NCBI GenBank assembly: GCA_023255735.1
Contig: JAGDVP010000014.1
Span: 1-33,576 of the forward strand
Reading direction: 5' to 3'
Source of the DNA: Halothiobacillus sp.
GTDB lineage: Bacteria > Pseudomonadota > Gammaproteobacteria > Halothiobacillales > Halothiobacillaceae
DNA: 33,576 nucleotides
Below are positions 25,300-33,357 of the stretch, in pieces (positions within the stretch are counted from its first letter, which is position 1; each line of letters opens with the position of its first letter). A program made the position numbers and the translations under genes. A model generated the notes under the pieces. It worked only from the letters and a program-made list of their open reading frames with translations, did not search any database and had not been told where the DNA came from.

Positions 25300-25331
25300 T
25301 TTTTTCGAAATTTGAGATCGCCCTCGTCATC

Positions 25332-27890
25332 ATGAGCCAAACGCTAGTCATCGTCGAATCGCCCGCCAAGGCGAAAACCATCAAAAAATACCTAGGCCCA
25401 GGCTTTGAGGTGCTCGCCTCCTATGGTCATGTGCGGGATCTTATCCCCAAAGATGGCGCGGTGGATACCGCGCACGATTTTGCGATGCACTATGCGTTAA
25501 TCGATAAAAACATCCGCCATGTGGATGCCATCAAAAAAGCACTCAAAGGCGCCGATACCCTGCTGCTTGCCACCGACCCCGACCGCGAAGGCGAGGCAAT
25601 TTCTTGGCACTTGCATGAACTGTTAGCCGAAGCGAACCTGTTAAAGAATAAAACCACACGCCGCGTCGTGTTTTATGAAATTACCAAAAAAGCCGTCAAT
25701 GAAGCTGTCGCCAATCCGCGTGATTTATCGATTGATTTAATCAACGCCCAGCAAGCGCGGCGCGCGTTAGATTATTTGGTGGGCTTTAATCTTTCACCTT
25801 TATTGTGGAAAAAAATCAATCCCGGCTTATCGGCGGGGCGAGTACAAAGCCCCGCGCTGCGCTTAATTGTTGAGCGCGAACAAGAAATTGAAGCCTTCAA
25901 CCCGCAAGAATATTGGACCATCGCCGCCGATTGCCACAGCGAAAAACTGCCCTTCACGGCTCGGCTTTTAACGCTCGATGGCAAAAAGGCCGAGCAATTC
26001 ACGCTCACGAACGAAGCGGATGCCACCGCCGCCCGCAGCCGATTGCTGGCGGCCGCCGCTGGGCAGCTCATCGTAAGCTCGGTTGATAAGCGCGAGCGCA
26101 AACGCAATCCCGCGCCGCCGTTCACCACCTCCACCTTGCAGCAAGAAGGCGTGCGTAAACTAGGGCTCTCGGCCTCACGCGTCATGCGTTTGGCACAAGA
26201 GCTCTACGAAGGCGTCGATATTGGTGCGGGCGCCGTCGGGTTAATAACCTATATGCGAACCGATGCCGTCACCCTCTCGCAAGATGCCATCGTGGATATT
26301 CGCAGCCATATCAGCCAAAAATATGGCGCAGCCTTCCTACCCGCCAGCCCCATTCACTACAAAACCAAATCCAAAAACGCCCAAGAAGCGCATGAAGCCA
26401 TTCGCCCCACCTCGGTGGCGCACACCCCCGAAGCGGTGCGCGCATTTTTAAATAAAGATCAATTCCGCCTGTATGAAATGATTTTCAAACGCGCGGTGGC
26501 CTCCCAAATGATGCCCGCCGTGTACGATCAAGTAGCGGTCGATTTAGCCGCAGGCGCCCAGCACGCCTTCCGCGCAACCGGCTCCACCTTGAAATTTGCC
26601 GGTTTTATCGCCCTTTATCGCGAAGATGAAGACGATGTGAGCGGCGATAACGACGAAGATCGCCGCCTGCCGCCCTTAGCCGTGGGGGATGCGGTGGGCT
26701 TAGATGACATCAGCGCCGATCAACATTTCACCGAGCCACCGCCGCGCTTTACCGAAGCAAGCTTAGTTAAAACCTTAGAGGAATACGGCATTGGCCGCCC
26801 ATCGACTTACGCCAGCATTATTTCCACCCTGCAAGCGCGCGAATATGTCTTGCTTGATCAGCGCCGCTTCAAGCCGACTGACATCGGCCGCGTGGTCAAT
26901 GGCTTTTTAACCGAATACTTCCGCAATATTGTGGATTATGAATTTACCGCCAACCTTGAAGATGACCTCGATGCCGTCTCGCGCGGCGAGCGCGACTGGG
27001 TGCCGCTCATGCGCGCCTTCTGGGATCCGTTTGTTGAGCGCATCACCCACACAGCCGAGAATGTCAGCCGCCAAGATGCCGCCCAAGGCCGTGAGCTCGG
27101 CATCGATCCCAAATCGGGCAAACCCGTTTCGGTGCGCTTAGGCAGGTTTGGTCCCTTTGCGCAAATTGGCACCAAGGATGATGAAGATAAGCCCAAATTC
27201 GCCTCATTAAAGCGCAGCCAGAGCATCGCCACAATCACCCTAGATGAAGCCTTGGATTTATTCCAACTGCCGCGCCAATTGGGGCAAACACCCGAAGGTG
27301 AGCTTGTGGAAGTCGCCATCGGTCGGTTTGGCCCCTTCGTTAAATTCGGCAAAATGTACGCCTCTCTCGGCAAAGACGACGACCCCTACACCATCGAACT
27401 GCCGCGCGCGCTCGAAATCATCGAAGTGAAAAAACTTGCCGAGAAAAATCGCTACATCACCCAATTTGAGGGCGGCATTTCGGTACAAAACGGCCGGTAT
27501 GGCGCCTACATCACCGATGGCAAAAAGAACGCAAAAATCCCCAAAGATAAAGAACCCGCCGCCCTAACGCTTGAGGAATGCGTCATGCTGCTTGCCGCCG
27601 CTCCGGATAAAAAACCGGCACGCGGCAAAGCCGGCGCCAAAACCCCCACCAAAGCGCCTGCTAAAGCCCCCGCCAAAGCCAAAGAGTCAAAACCCAAAGC
27701 CGCGGCGGCAAAACCAGCGGCCAAAACCACCGCCGCTAAAGCCACTGCAGCCAAAACGGCCACGCCCAAAACCCCGCGGGTGAAAAAGCCCCAAAGCGAG
27801 GCGCCAAACGCCGAGCCGGCCACCCTCGCACCGAAAAAAGCCCCGCGCGCGCGCAAGCCGGCCACCAGCGCGCCGCCTGAATCTGTGTAA
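25332..27890 (+). CDS. topA: DNA topoisomerase I
   Basis: TopA relaxes negative supercoils through a 5'-phosphotyrosine intermediate. The 852-residue protein has a TOPRIM domain (SQTLVIVESPAKAKTIKKYL; TDPDREGEAISWHL), the active-site Tyr307 in GLITYMRTDAVTLSQ, and GIGRPSTYASIISTL. After ~580 the C-terminus has GRFGPF-type repeats (LGRFGPFAQIG, IGRFGPFVKFG, NGRYGAYITDG) in place of the four-cysteine zinc fingers of the E. coli enzyme. A Lys/Ala/Pro-rich basic tail follows from ~756 to the end, like a histone H1 tail. ATG 25332 matches the conserved N-terminus. Confidence 0.97.
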   Translation: MSQTLVIVESPAKAKTIKKYLGPGFEVLASYGHVRDLIPKDGAVDTAHDFAMHYALIDKNIRHVDAIKKALKGADTLLLATDPDREGEAISWHLHELLAEANLLKNKTTRRVVFYEITKKAVNEAVANPRDLSIDLINAQQARRALDYLVGFNLSPLLWKKINPGLSAGRVQSPALRLIVEREQEIEAFNPQEYWTIAADCHSEKLPFTARLLTLDGKKAEQFTLTNEADATAARSRLLAAAAGQLIVSSVDKRERKRNPAPPFTTSTLQQEGVRKLGLSASRVMRLAQELYEGVDIGAGAVGLITYMRTDAVTLSQDAIVDIRSHISQKYGAAFLPASPIHYKTKSKNAQEAHEAIRPTSVAHTPEAVRAFLNKDQFRLYEMIFKRAVASQMMPAVYDQVAVDLAAGAQHAFRATGSTLKFAGFIALYREDEDDVSGDNDEDRRLPPLAVGDAVGLDDISADQHFTEPPPRFTEASLVKTLEEYGIGRPSTYASIISTLQAREYVLLDQRRFKPTDIGRVVNGFLTEYFRNIVDYEFTANLEDDLDAVSRGERDWVPLMRAFWDPFVERITHTAENVSRQDAAQGRELGIDPKSGKPVSVRLGRFGPFAQIGTKDDEDKPKFASLKRSQSIATITLDEALDLFQLPRQLGQTPEGELVEVAIGRFGPFVKFGKMYASLGKDDDPYTIELPRALEIIEVKKLAEKNRYITQFEGGISVQNGRYGAYITDGKKNAKIPKDKEPAALTLEECVMLLAAAPDKKPARGKAGAKTPTKAPAKAPAKAKESKPKAAAAKPAAKTTAAKATAAKTATPKTPRVKKPQSEAPNAEPATLAPKKAPRARKPATSAPPESV

Positions 27891-27907
27891 GGCTGCGCCT
27901 TTGTGCC

Positions 27908-28462
27908 ATGACCCAGCGATTTATTCTCAACCAAGCCCGAAACCTCGTTCAGTCGGGTGGCGTGCTCGCCTATCCCACCGAGGCGGTATTTGGTTTGGGC
28001 TGCGACCCAGCCAATGAGCACGCCGTTGCGCGCATTTTGCAATTAAAGCGCCGTGATTGGCGCAAAGGCTTGATTTTAATTGCCGCAGATCTATCCCAAT
28101 TAGCGCCCTGGATCGAGCCGACCGATCAGGCCATGCAGCGCATTGGCCGAAGCTGGCCTGGGCCTGCGACCTGGGTGCTCCCCGCCAGCGCACGCACCCC
28201 CGATTGGATTACCGGCGGGCGCGCTGAGATCGCGGTGCGCATCACCGCCCACCCCATCGCCGCACAGCTTGCCCGCGCCACAGGCACCGCGCTGGTTTCA
28301 ACCAGTGCCAACCCCAGCCATCGCCCGCCCGCGCGCAGCGCACTTACCGTACAGCGTTATTTTGGCGCGCACATTGACGGCATCGTGCACGGCTGGGTGG
28401 ATCAGCGCGCCCAACCCACGCCCATTCGCCACGCCCTAACCGGCGCCGTGTTGCGCAGTTAG
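27908..28462 (+). CDS. tsaC: Threonylcarbamoyl-AMP synthase TsaC (YrdC/Sua5 family)
   Basis: TsaC makes threonylcarbamoyl-AMP from threonine, bicarbonate and ATP for the t6A37 modification of tRNAs. This 184-residue single-domain form has VLAYPTEAVFGLGCDP (the KxR/SxN family's N-terminal block), the Lys/Arg pair in LKRRDWRKGLIL, the GPATWVLPAS segment and STSANPSH. There is no Sua5 C-terminal domain, so TsaC rather than Sua5. It starts 17 bases after topA and is followed by hemF after 45 bases. Confidence 0.93.
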   Translation: MTQRFILNQARNLVQSGGVLAYPTEAVFGLGCDPANEHAVARILQLKRRDWRKGLILIAADLSQLAPWIEPTDQAMQRIGRSWPGPATWVLPASARTPDWITGGRAEIAVRITAHPIAAQLARATGTALVSTSANPSHRPPARSALTVQRYFGAHIDGIVHGWVDQRAQPTPIRHALTGAVLRS

Positions 28463-28507
28463 GTTAAAATACCCAATCATTTTTCCGCCCCATTAGAGCA
28501 ATCAGTT

Positions 28508-29443
28508 ATGGATATTTCACGCGTTCGCAGCTATTTAATCGATCTTCAAGACCGCATCGTGGCGGGGTTAGAGGCTTTTGAGCCTGAGGCGCGCTTCCTG
28601 CACGATGACTGGCAGCGCCCCACCGGCGAGCACTTAGGCGGCATGGGACGCGGGCGCGTATTAGAAGGCGGCGCCGTGTTTGAGCGCGCCGGTATTAACT
28701 TCTCGCACGTCACGGGGCAAAAATTACCGCCCTCGGCCAGTGCCCACCGCCCCGATTTGGCCGGCGGACGGTTTGAAGCGCTGGGCGTGTCGCTCGTCAT
28801 TCACCCCCGCAACCCCTATGCGCCCACATCGCACGCCAATGTGCGGTTTTTTGTGGCCGAAAAAGACGGCGTACCGCCCATCTGGTGGTTTGGTGGTGGG
28901 TTCGATTTAACCCCATATTACGGCTTCACCGAAGATGCCATCCACTGGCACACCCAAGCCCATGCGGCGTGCGCGCCGTTTGGCGAAGGCATTTACCCCC
29001 ACTTCAAACAATGGTGTGATGAATATTTTTGGCTTAAACATCGCAACGAACCGCGGGGCGTGGGCGGGTTATTTTTTGATGATTATGGCGCTGATGGCAG
29101 CGTGGATTTTGATACGGCCTTCGCGTTGATGCGCTCGGTGGGCGATCATTACCTGCCCGCCTACACGCCGATCGTAGAAAAACGCAAAGACACCCCTTAC
29201 GGCGTGCAGGAGCGGGATTTTCAGTGTTATCGCCGTGGGCGGTATGTGGAATTTAATTTGGTCTACGATCGCGGCACGCTGTTTGGGCTGCAATCGGGCG
29301 GGCGCGCTGAATCCATACTCATGTCGATGCCGCCGGAAGTGCGCTGGCGTTACGATTGGGCGCCCGAGCCCGATTCTGCCGAGGCCACGCTCTATCGAGA
29401 TTTTCTCCGCCCGCGCGATTGGCTAGCCGAACACCTAGCCTAA
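28508..29443 (+). CDS. hemF: Oxygen-dependent coproporphyrinogen III oxidase
   Basis: HemF converts coproporphyrinogen III to protoporphyrinogen IX using oxygen, in heme synthesis. The 311-residue cytoplasmic enzyme has the signatures [51 protein letters not shown]-type and [20 protein letters not shown]. The family needs oxygen, so the organism lives at least partly aerobically. It is the last gene of the plus-strand run. TTAAAAT in the short gap upstream may be a promoter element, but read-through from tsaC is also likely. Confidence 0.96.
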   Translation: MDISRVRSYLIDLQDRIVAGLEAFEPEARFLHDDWQRPTGEHLGGMGRGRVLEGGAVFERAGINFSHVTGQKLPPSASAHRPDLAGGRFEALGVSLVIHPRNPYAPTSHANVRFFVAEKDGVPPIWWFGGGFDLTPYYGFTEDAIHWHTQAHAACAPFGEGIYPHFKQWCDEYFWLKHRNEPRGVGGLFFDDYGADGSVDFDTAFALMRSVGDHYLPAYTPIVEKRKDTPYGVQERDFQCYRRGRYVEFNLVYDRGTLFGLQSGGRAESILMSMPPEVRWRYDWAPEPDSAEATLYRDFLRPRDWLAEHLA

Positions 29444-29450
29444 ACAAACT

Positions 29451-29465
29451 AGCCGCAAAACGGCT
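29451..29465. terminator. Small hairpin between convergent hemF and nuclease genes
   Basis: AGCCG and CGGCT pair around CAAAA in the 49-base gap. On the minus strand it is followed by AGTTTGTTT. The stem is only five base pairs, so this is a weak terminator candidate. Confidence 0.3.
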
Positions 29466-29492
29466 TCAATTGTACCGAATGGACTATCGGGT

Positions 29493-30332
29493 TTATCGCC
29501 CCAAAACCTCAATCGAGCGGGGCGATTCAATCGGCATGCGCCAATCTTGATAGCGGGTTTTATCCGGTACAAGCCAACCGCGTGCGCGCAGAGTTTTGCC
29601 CTGCCAAGCCGCAAAATCGACCCCATGAAACTCGTCCAGCGCTCGGGCAGGGATTTGCAACGCCACGCGCCCCTCTAAGTTCACCCAAACCGTTTTTGGC
29701 GTTTGATGGATTGATACCACGCGCCCGCGCACAATGGCTGCGCCCTGCACATCGGCCGGAATACCGCGCGCGGTGTCGATGCCCGGCATGTATTCCTCAT
29801 TTGACCAAATGCCCTTGCGCTGTTGCCGCGCATTGGCCTCAATCGCGGTTAAACAATCGGCCAACGCCGTGTTGGGCGGCAGATACACGGTCATCGCCAT
29901 GCCGCTCGCCACTAAAGCCGCTTGAATCGATTGGCCATCGGGCAAATACAAATACGCAATTTTTCGGCCATAGCGATCCTCGGGCTCCGCGCCGTAGCGC
30001 ACGAGCAGCCGGTTTTGCGCGCGCGCCAACAGCGCTTGCAATGCCTGCTTGCTCGCATCGCCAAAGGCTTCAGCCGCCGTGGCCGCCTTATCGTTGAAGG
30101 CCGAATGTGCCACTTCAGGCGCATCAATCCCCGCCAGACGCACCCGCTCGCCGGTGGTTAGGCGCACGGTATCGCCGTCATCCACATACCCCACCACCGC
30201 AGCTGTGGCATTTTGCGGTGCCGGGCACGCCAGCGAAGCCCCCGCCCAAGATGGCGAGCAGAAAGCCAAAGCCAGCCATAAAAAAAAGATACCCCGCAAC
30301 TTGAGGCGGGGTACTTTTTGGCGCAACAACAT
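29493..30332 (-). CDS. Secreted thermonuclease-like protein (SNase domain)
   Basis: This 279-residue exported protein has a staphylococcal-nuclease domain (~45-190): VVGYVDDGDTVRL, VRLAGIDAPE with Arg65 and Glu73, and EDRYGRKIAYLYL with a second catalytic Arg. These are the expected Ca-dependent nuclease residues. A second OB-like domain (~200-279, IVRGRVVSIHQTPKTVWVNL) follows. A signal peptide is present (GIFFLWLALAFCSPSWAGA). ATG 30332, 23 bases after the rpmE2 stop, is preferred; longer readings run through rpmE2. The codons for residues ~5-18 form the terminator hairpin of rpmE2 (see separate entry), so transcription or start choice needs care. Confidence 0.85.
   Translation of the reverse strand: MLLRQKVPRLKLRGIFFLWLALAFCSPSWAGASLACPAPQNATAAVVGYVDDGDTVRLTTGERVRLAGIDAPEVAHSAFNDKAATAAEAFGDASKQALQALLARAQNRLLVRYGAEPEDRYGRKIAYLYLPDGQSIQAALVASGMAMTVYLPPNTALADCLTAIEANARQQRKGIWSNEEYMPGIDTARGIPADVQGAAIVRGRVVSIHQTPKTVWVNLEGRVALQIPARALDEFHGVDFAAWQGKTLRARGWLVPDKTRYQDWRMPIESPRSIEVLGR
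30280..30320 (-). terminator. rpmE2 terminator lying inside the nuclease signal-peptide codons
   Basis: On the minus strand TACCCCGC (30313-30306) pairs with GCGGGGTA (30297-30290), followed by TC and a run of eight T. This is a textbook rho-independent terminator about 40 bases after the rpmE2 stop. On the plus strand the same hairpin is followed by CTTTTT. It overlaps codons ~7-17 of the nuclease gene. Confidence 0.75.
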
Positions 30333-30354
30333 CACAGGAGCGATGCGGCTTAAA

Positions 30355-30600
30355 TTATTTGCGACCGTAGCGATTAAGGAATTTATCCACTTGCTTGGCG
30401 GTACTAGAATCCATGCGCTTGCCGGTATAGAACGGGTGGCTTGCCGAGGAAATCTCGATTTTAACCAACGGATATTCTTGGCCATCAGTCCATTTAATGG
30501 TTTCTTTGGCGCGAATCGTTGAGCGGGTCAGGGTCGCAAAATCAGAGGCTAAATCCTGAAACACGACAGGACGGTAATTGGGGTGAATGTCTGGTTTCAT
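30355..30600 (-). CDS. rpmE2: 50S ribosomal protein L31 type B
   Basis: This 81-residue L31 begins [20 protein letters not shown] and ends FLNRYGRK, with the family block [11 protein letters not shown]. It has no cysteines, so it is the zinc-free (C-minus) type that, in many bacteria, replaces zinc-binding L31 under zinc limitation. AAGGT lies before ATG 30600. No Zur box is obvious upstream. A strong terminator follows the gene. Confidence 0.96.
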   Translation of the reverse strand: MKPDIHPNYRPVVFQDLASDFATLTRSTIRAKETIKWTDGQEYPLVKIEISSASHPFYTGKRMDSSTAKQVDKFLNRYGRK

Positions 30601-30723
30601 GGGGATACCTTATTAAACAATCTAAGATGAAGAATTCAATTGCCGCCCAATAAATCAGGGGGATAGCAATATTGGGTTTTTAAGGGCGGCGATGTTATCG
30701 TAAAGCCGCGCGTGCATCAACAA
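30601..30723 (-). promoter_or_regulatory. rpmE2 promoter and structured 5' leader
   Basis: On the minus strand TTGTTG (30723-30718) and GATAAC (30699-30694) are 18 bases apart and may be the promoter. Downstream, plus-strand GCCGCCCAATA (30642-30652) can pair either with TATTGGG (30670-30676) or, through its other half, with GGGCGGC (30684-30690). The two pairings compete for bases 30646-30648. This could form an alternative-fold leader that controls L31 synthesis. The structure is seen; regulation is inference. Confidence 0.35.
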
Positions 30724-30742
30724 AAAACATCAACCGCACTTA

Positions 30743-31459
30743 TTAATCGGGGGTTGGCGTGCGTGCCAACACCCATACCGTAACCCGCAGCACGCCCGCT
30801 TGCTTTAGTGCCCGCGCTAGGGATTGCGCCGAGCTCCCGGTCGTCATCACATCATCGACAATCGCCACGTGAGCGGGCAGCGATTGGCGCACCTCAAATG
30901 CTTGGATCAAGCTTTTTCGCCGCGCCGCCGCATCCAAGCTGCTTTGGGGTGGGCTGGCTTTAACCCGTACCACGGCTTGCCCGAGTACCGGCAACGCGAA
31001 CGCTTTACCCAATTGATTGGCAATTAATCGCGCTTGGTTAAACCCTCGGATTTGGCGGCGCAGCGGGTGAATGGGCATGGGGATTAAGGCCTCGGGCCAA
31101 TCCTGGCGGGGCGCGGGGTACACGCGCTCAATTTCAGCAATGAGCGGGGCTAACAACGCGGGCAAAACCCAAGGCTGGCGCGCAAATTTAAGCTGGTGCA
31201 CCAAATGCCGAGTTGGCGCATTAAAATCGAGCCCCGTTTGCGTGCGATCAAATGCCGGTGGCCGGTGCGCGCACTGCGCACAGAGCAAACCGGCTTTGGC
31301 GACCCCGATGGCGCACTGCGGACAGCGCGGCATCAACGCAACCGGCACCCACGCGGCAAGGCAGTGCACGCACAAACCCGTCTTATCTATCGTAGCAGCG
31401 CCACACAAGAAACACGGTGCGGGAATCAGTAGGCGCGTTAGGTTAGCCAGAAATTTCAT
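30743..31459 (-). CDS. comF: ComF/GntX family phosphoribosyltransferase-like protein
   Basis: This 238-residue protein is of the ComF family, needed for DNA uptake in competent bacteria. The N-terminus holds four CxxC pairs (Cys16/19, 30/33, 46/49, 60/63), which probably bind zinc. The C-terminal phosphoribosyltransferase fold has VAIVDDVMTTGSSAQ (PRPP loop) and IPMPIHPLRRQIRGFNQA. ATG 31459 (MKFLANLTRLL) fits the family; a longer in-frame reading would overlap the divergent gene's start. It faces bioB's neighbour, a common comF-bio context. Confidence 0.9.
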   Translation of the reverse strand: MKFLANLTRLLIPAPCFLCGAATIDKTGLCVHCLAAWVPVALMPRCPQCAIGVAKAGLLCAQCAHRPPAFDRTQTGLDFNAPTRHLVHQLKFARQPWVLPALLAPLIAEIERVYPAPRQDWPEALIPMPIHPLRRQIRGFNQARLIANQLGKAFALPVLGQAVVRVKASPPQSSLDAAARRKSLIQAFEVRQSLPAHVAIVDDVMTTGSSAQSLARALKQAGVLRVTVWVLARTPTPD

Positions 31460-31498
31460 GCTACATTCATTAATCCATGCTAATAGGGAGGTCATCCC

Positions 31499-31921
31499 AT
31501 GTCTGAATTTGCGCCTGTACCGCTTGATACCGATAACCCACCGAAAATTGCCACGGCAGCAGCTTCACGCAGCGCGGCTAAGTGGTTTAATTATGGCACT
31601 TTGGTCGCTGTTTTAATCCCTTTGCCGCTCGCGATTTTCTGGACAGGGATGTCGATGCTAATCTACGCCCTAAATAAGCATCACCCCAACCCCAAAGTGG
31701 GTTATTACACTCAGCTTGCGGCATATCGCTTTTATGGTGTCGCAGGCACAGCTGTGGCGGTGGCCGTTTTTTTCCCGCCCAAAATTATCTTCTATTTGGT
31801 TATTTGGGCGATTGCCGCCGTGATTTTGGTGCCATGGACCATTTATGATCTTTACCGCATTAATCATGACACTTGGATCGATTGCGTTGTCGCGCCTCAC
31901 GAGCCATTTAATGACGAATAG
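31499..31921 (+). CDS. Hypothetical small membrane protein
   Basis: I do not recognise this 140-residue protein. GGGAGGT just before ATG 31499 is a strong ribosome site. After a polar ~28-residue N-terminus there are two or three hydrophobic segments: ~33-58 (LVAVLIPLPLAIFWTGMSM), ~75-93 and ~95-115 (IIFYLVIWAIAAVILVPW). A short acidic C-terminus follows (APHEPFNDE). It is divergent from comF with a 39-base gap and 55 bases upstream of bioB, so it may be co-transcribed with bioB. Confidence 0.8.
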   Translation: MSEFAPVPLDTDNPPKIATAAASRSAAKWFNYGTLVAVLIPLPLAIFWTGMSMLIYALNKHHPNPKVGYYTQLAAYRFYGVAGTAVAVAVFFPPKIIFYLVIWAIAAVILVPWTIYDLYRINHDTWIDCVVAPHEPFNDE

Positions 31922-31976
31922 TTTCCGATAACTTTCTGATACAACATCGAAAATTTACTCCAAACGAGGTGCTTTT

Positions 31977-33083
31977 TTGACCGCATCGTCCACCCTTGAA
32001 CCCGCGTCTCACACAACCCACGCGCCAGCGCCCGCCACAGCAACCCGCCCTTGGTCAACACAACAAGCGTTGGCTTTATTTGCTCGCCCCTTCAATGATT
32101 TATTGTTTGAAGCCCATCAAACGCATCGCGCGCATTTTGACGTGAATGCGGTGCAAGTAAGCACCTTGCTCTCAATCAAAACCGGCGCTTGCCCGGAAGA
32201 CTGCTCATACTGCGCACAAAGCTCAAAATACGACACGGGGCTTATTCGTGAACGATTGCTGCCCTTAAACGAAGTACGGGAAGCCGCACTGCGGGCGCGT
32301 GAAACCGGCGCCACCCGATTTTGTATGGGCGCCGCTTGGCGCAACCCCACCGACACCCAACTCAATAACGTCATCGATATGGTACGCATGGTTAAAGAAC
32401 TGGGCATGGAAGCCTGTGTCACGCTCGGCATGCTCACCGCGCCGCAAGCGAGCCGCCTAAAAGAAGCCGGCCTGGACTACTACAACCACAACATCGACAC
32501 CTCGCCTGAATTTTACGGTGAAGTGATTACCACCCGCCGCTTTCAAGACCGCCTCGATACCTTAGCGCATGTGCGTGATAGCGGTATTAATGTGTGCTCG
32601 GGCGGCATTTTGGGCATGGGCGAATCGCGTACCGATCGTGCCTCTTTCTTGGTGAGCCTCGCCAATTTGCCGCGCCCGCCGGAATCTGTGCCGCTCAATA
32701 TGCTGGTGCGCATCCCCGGCACGCCGATGGCCGATATTCCCAGCCTCGACCCCATTGAGTTTATCCGCACGGTCGCCGTAGCACGCATCTTAATGCCCAG
32801 CTCGCACTTGCGGTTATCTGCCGGGCGCGAGGGCATGAGCGAGGAAGCCCAAGCGTGGTGCTTTTTTGCGGGTGCGAATAGCATTTTTTACGGTGATAAA
32901 TTGCTCACCACGGATAACACCGATCAAAACACCGATCGCGCGCTGTTTGAAAAACTGGGGCTGCACCCCTTAATTCCCCAAGGCTTCACCGCCGCAACAA
33001 ACGCGCACGATGATGAGGAAGACCACACCAGCCCGATGGGCGGCTGCGGTGGCGGGGGCTGTGGCCACGCCCACCCCCATTAA
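31977..33083 (+). CDS. bioB: Biotin synthase
   Basis: BioB is a radical-SAM enzyme that inserts sulfur into dethiobiotin to make biotin. The 368-residue protein has the cluster motif CPEDCSYC (Cys72, Cys76, Cys79), [11 protein letters not shown]-like, [13 protein letters not shown] and GGILGMGES blocks. TTG 31977 with GAGGT six bases upstream is the start; no ATG is available before the conserved region. About 25 residues precede the usual N-terminus. The C-terminus ends in an acidic stretch followed by [12 protein letters not shown], an apparent metal-binding tail beyond the E. coli end. No BirA operator is evident upstream. Confidence 0.96.
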   Translation: MTASSTLEPASHTTHAPAPATATRPWSTQQALALFARPFNDLLFEAHQTHRAHFDVNAVQVSTLLSIKTGACPEDCSYCAQSSKYDTGLIRERLLPLNEVREAALRARETGATRFCMGAAWRNPTDTQLNNVIDMVRMVKELGMEACVTLGMLTAPQASRLKEAGLDYYNHNIDTSPEFYGEVITTRRFQDRLDTLAHVRDSGINVCSGGILGMGESRTDRASFLVSLANLPRPPESVPLNMLVRIPGTPMADIPSLDPIEFIRTVAVARILMPSSHLRLSAGREGMSEEAQAWCFFAGANSIFYGDKLLTTDNTDQNTDRALFEKLGLHPLIPQGFTAATNAHDDEEDHTSPMGGCGGGGCGHAHPH

Positions 33084-33120
33084 TTTCGCGCCGCGCCCTT
33101 AGTGGCGTGCAGGGGGCAAT

Positions 33121-33159
33121 AAAAAAGCCCACCTAGGCGTATGCCTTGGGTGGGCTTTT
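33121..33159. terminator. Bidirectional terminator after bioB
   Basis: AAAAAGCCCACCTAGGC (33122-33138) and GCCTTGGGTGGGCTTTT (33143-33159) form a long stem with a GTAT loop, with A and T runs on either side. It can stop bioB on the plus strand and the CTERM-encoding gene on the minus strand. Confidence 0.9.
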
Positions 33160-33207
33160 AACTCCTGCGACGCCCAAGGCGCTGCAAGGGCGTTATGCGC
33201 GAAGGCC

Positions 33208-33330
33208 TTATCCTCTAGACACGCGCCGACGAGTGAATGCAAGCGGTAACAAGGCAAGCATGAACCAAGGCGAAATCGCCCCGCCCCCGCCCGTGGTTGG
33301 AGCTGGGACTGGAACTGGAACTGGAACTGG
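33208..33330 (-). pseudogene. 3' end of a surface protein with GlyGly-CTERM-like sorting signal
   Basis: Read on the minus strand, these 41 codons give four Pro-Val dipeptides, PAPTT, four glycines, AISPWFMLALLPLAF, then TRRRV and a short end before the TAA at 33210-33208. The layout of Gly-rich motif, hydrophobic helix and Arg cluster at the very C-terminus is that of GlyGly-CTERM or related sorting signals. These are processed by rhombosortase-like enzymes, usually on secreted proteins. The bioB terminator follows properly. The frame can be read further but enters antisense TrbL codons with a stop soon after, so the protein body is missing. I infer a junction near 33331-33340. Confidence 0.6.
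33305..33330. repeat. GGAACT hexamer repeat
   Basis: Three perfect GGAACT units (33311-33328), with one imperfect unit before them, encode the Pro-Val linker on the minus strand. Such linker repeats are prone to slippage. Confidence 0.85.
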
Positions 33331-33357
33331 AGTCATCAAAAGCTGGCAGGCCTTAAT

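Noticed and set aside
27600-27880. Possible tandem repeat array or CRISPR-like repeat in the topA 3' end
   Set aside because: The repetition follows Lys-Ala-Pro codons and lacks uniform units or spacers.
27506-28042. 178-codon minus-strand frame opposite the topA tail
   Set aside because: Mirror of Lys/Ala/Pro repeats giving Ala/Leu/Gly runs that mimic a membrane protein.
29582-30097. 171-codon plus-strand frame opposite the nuclease gene
   Set aside because: The nuclease on the minus strand has catalytic motifs; this frame has none.
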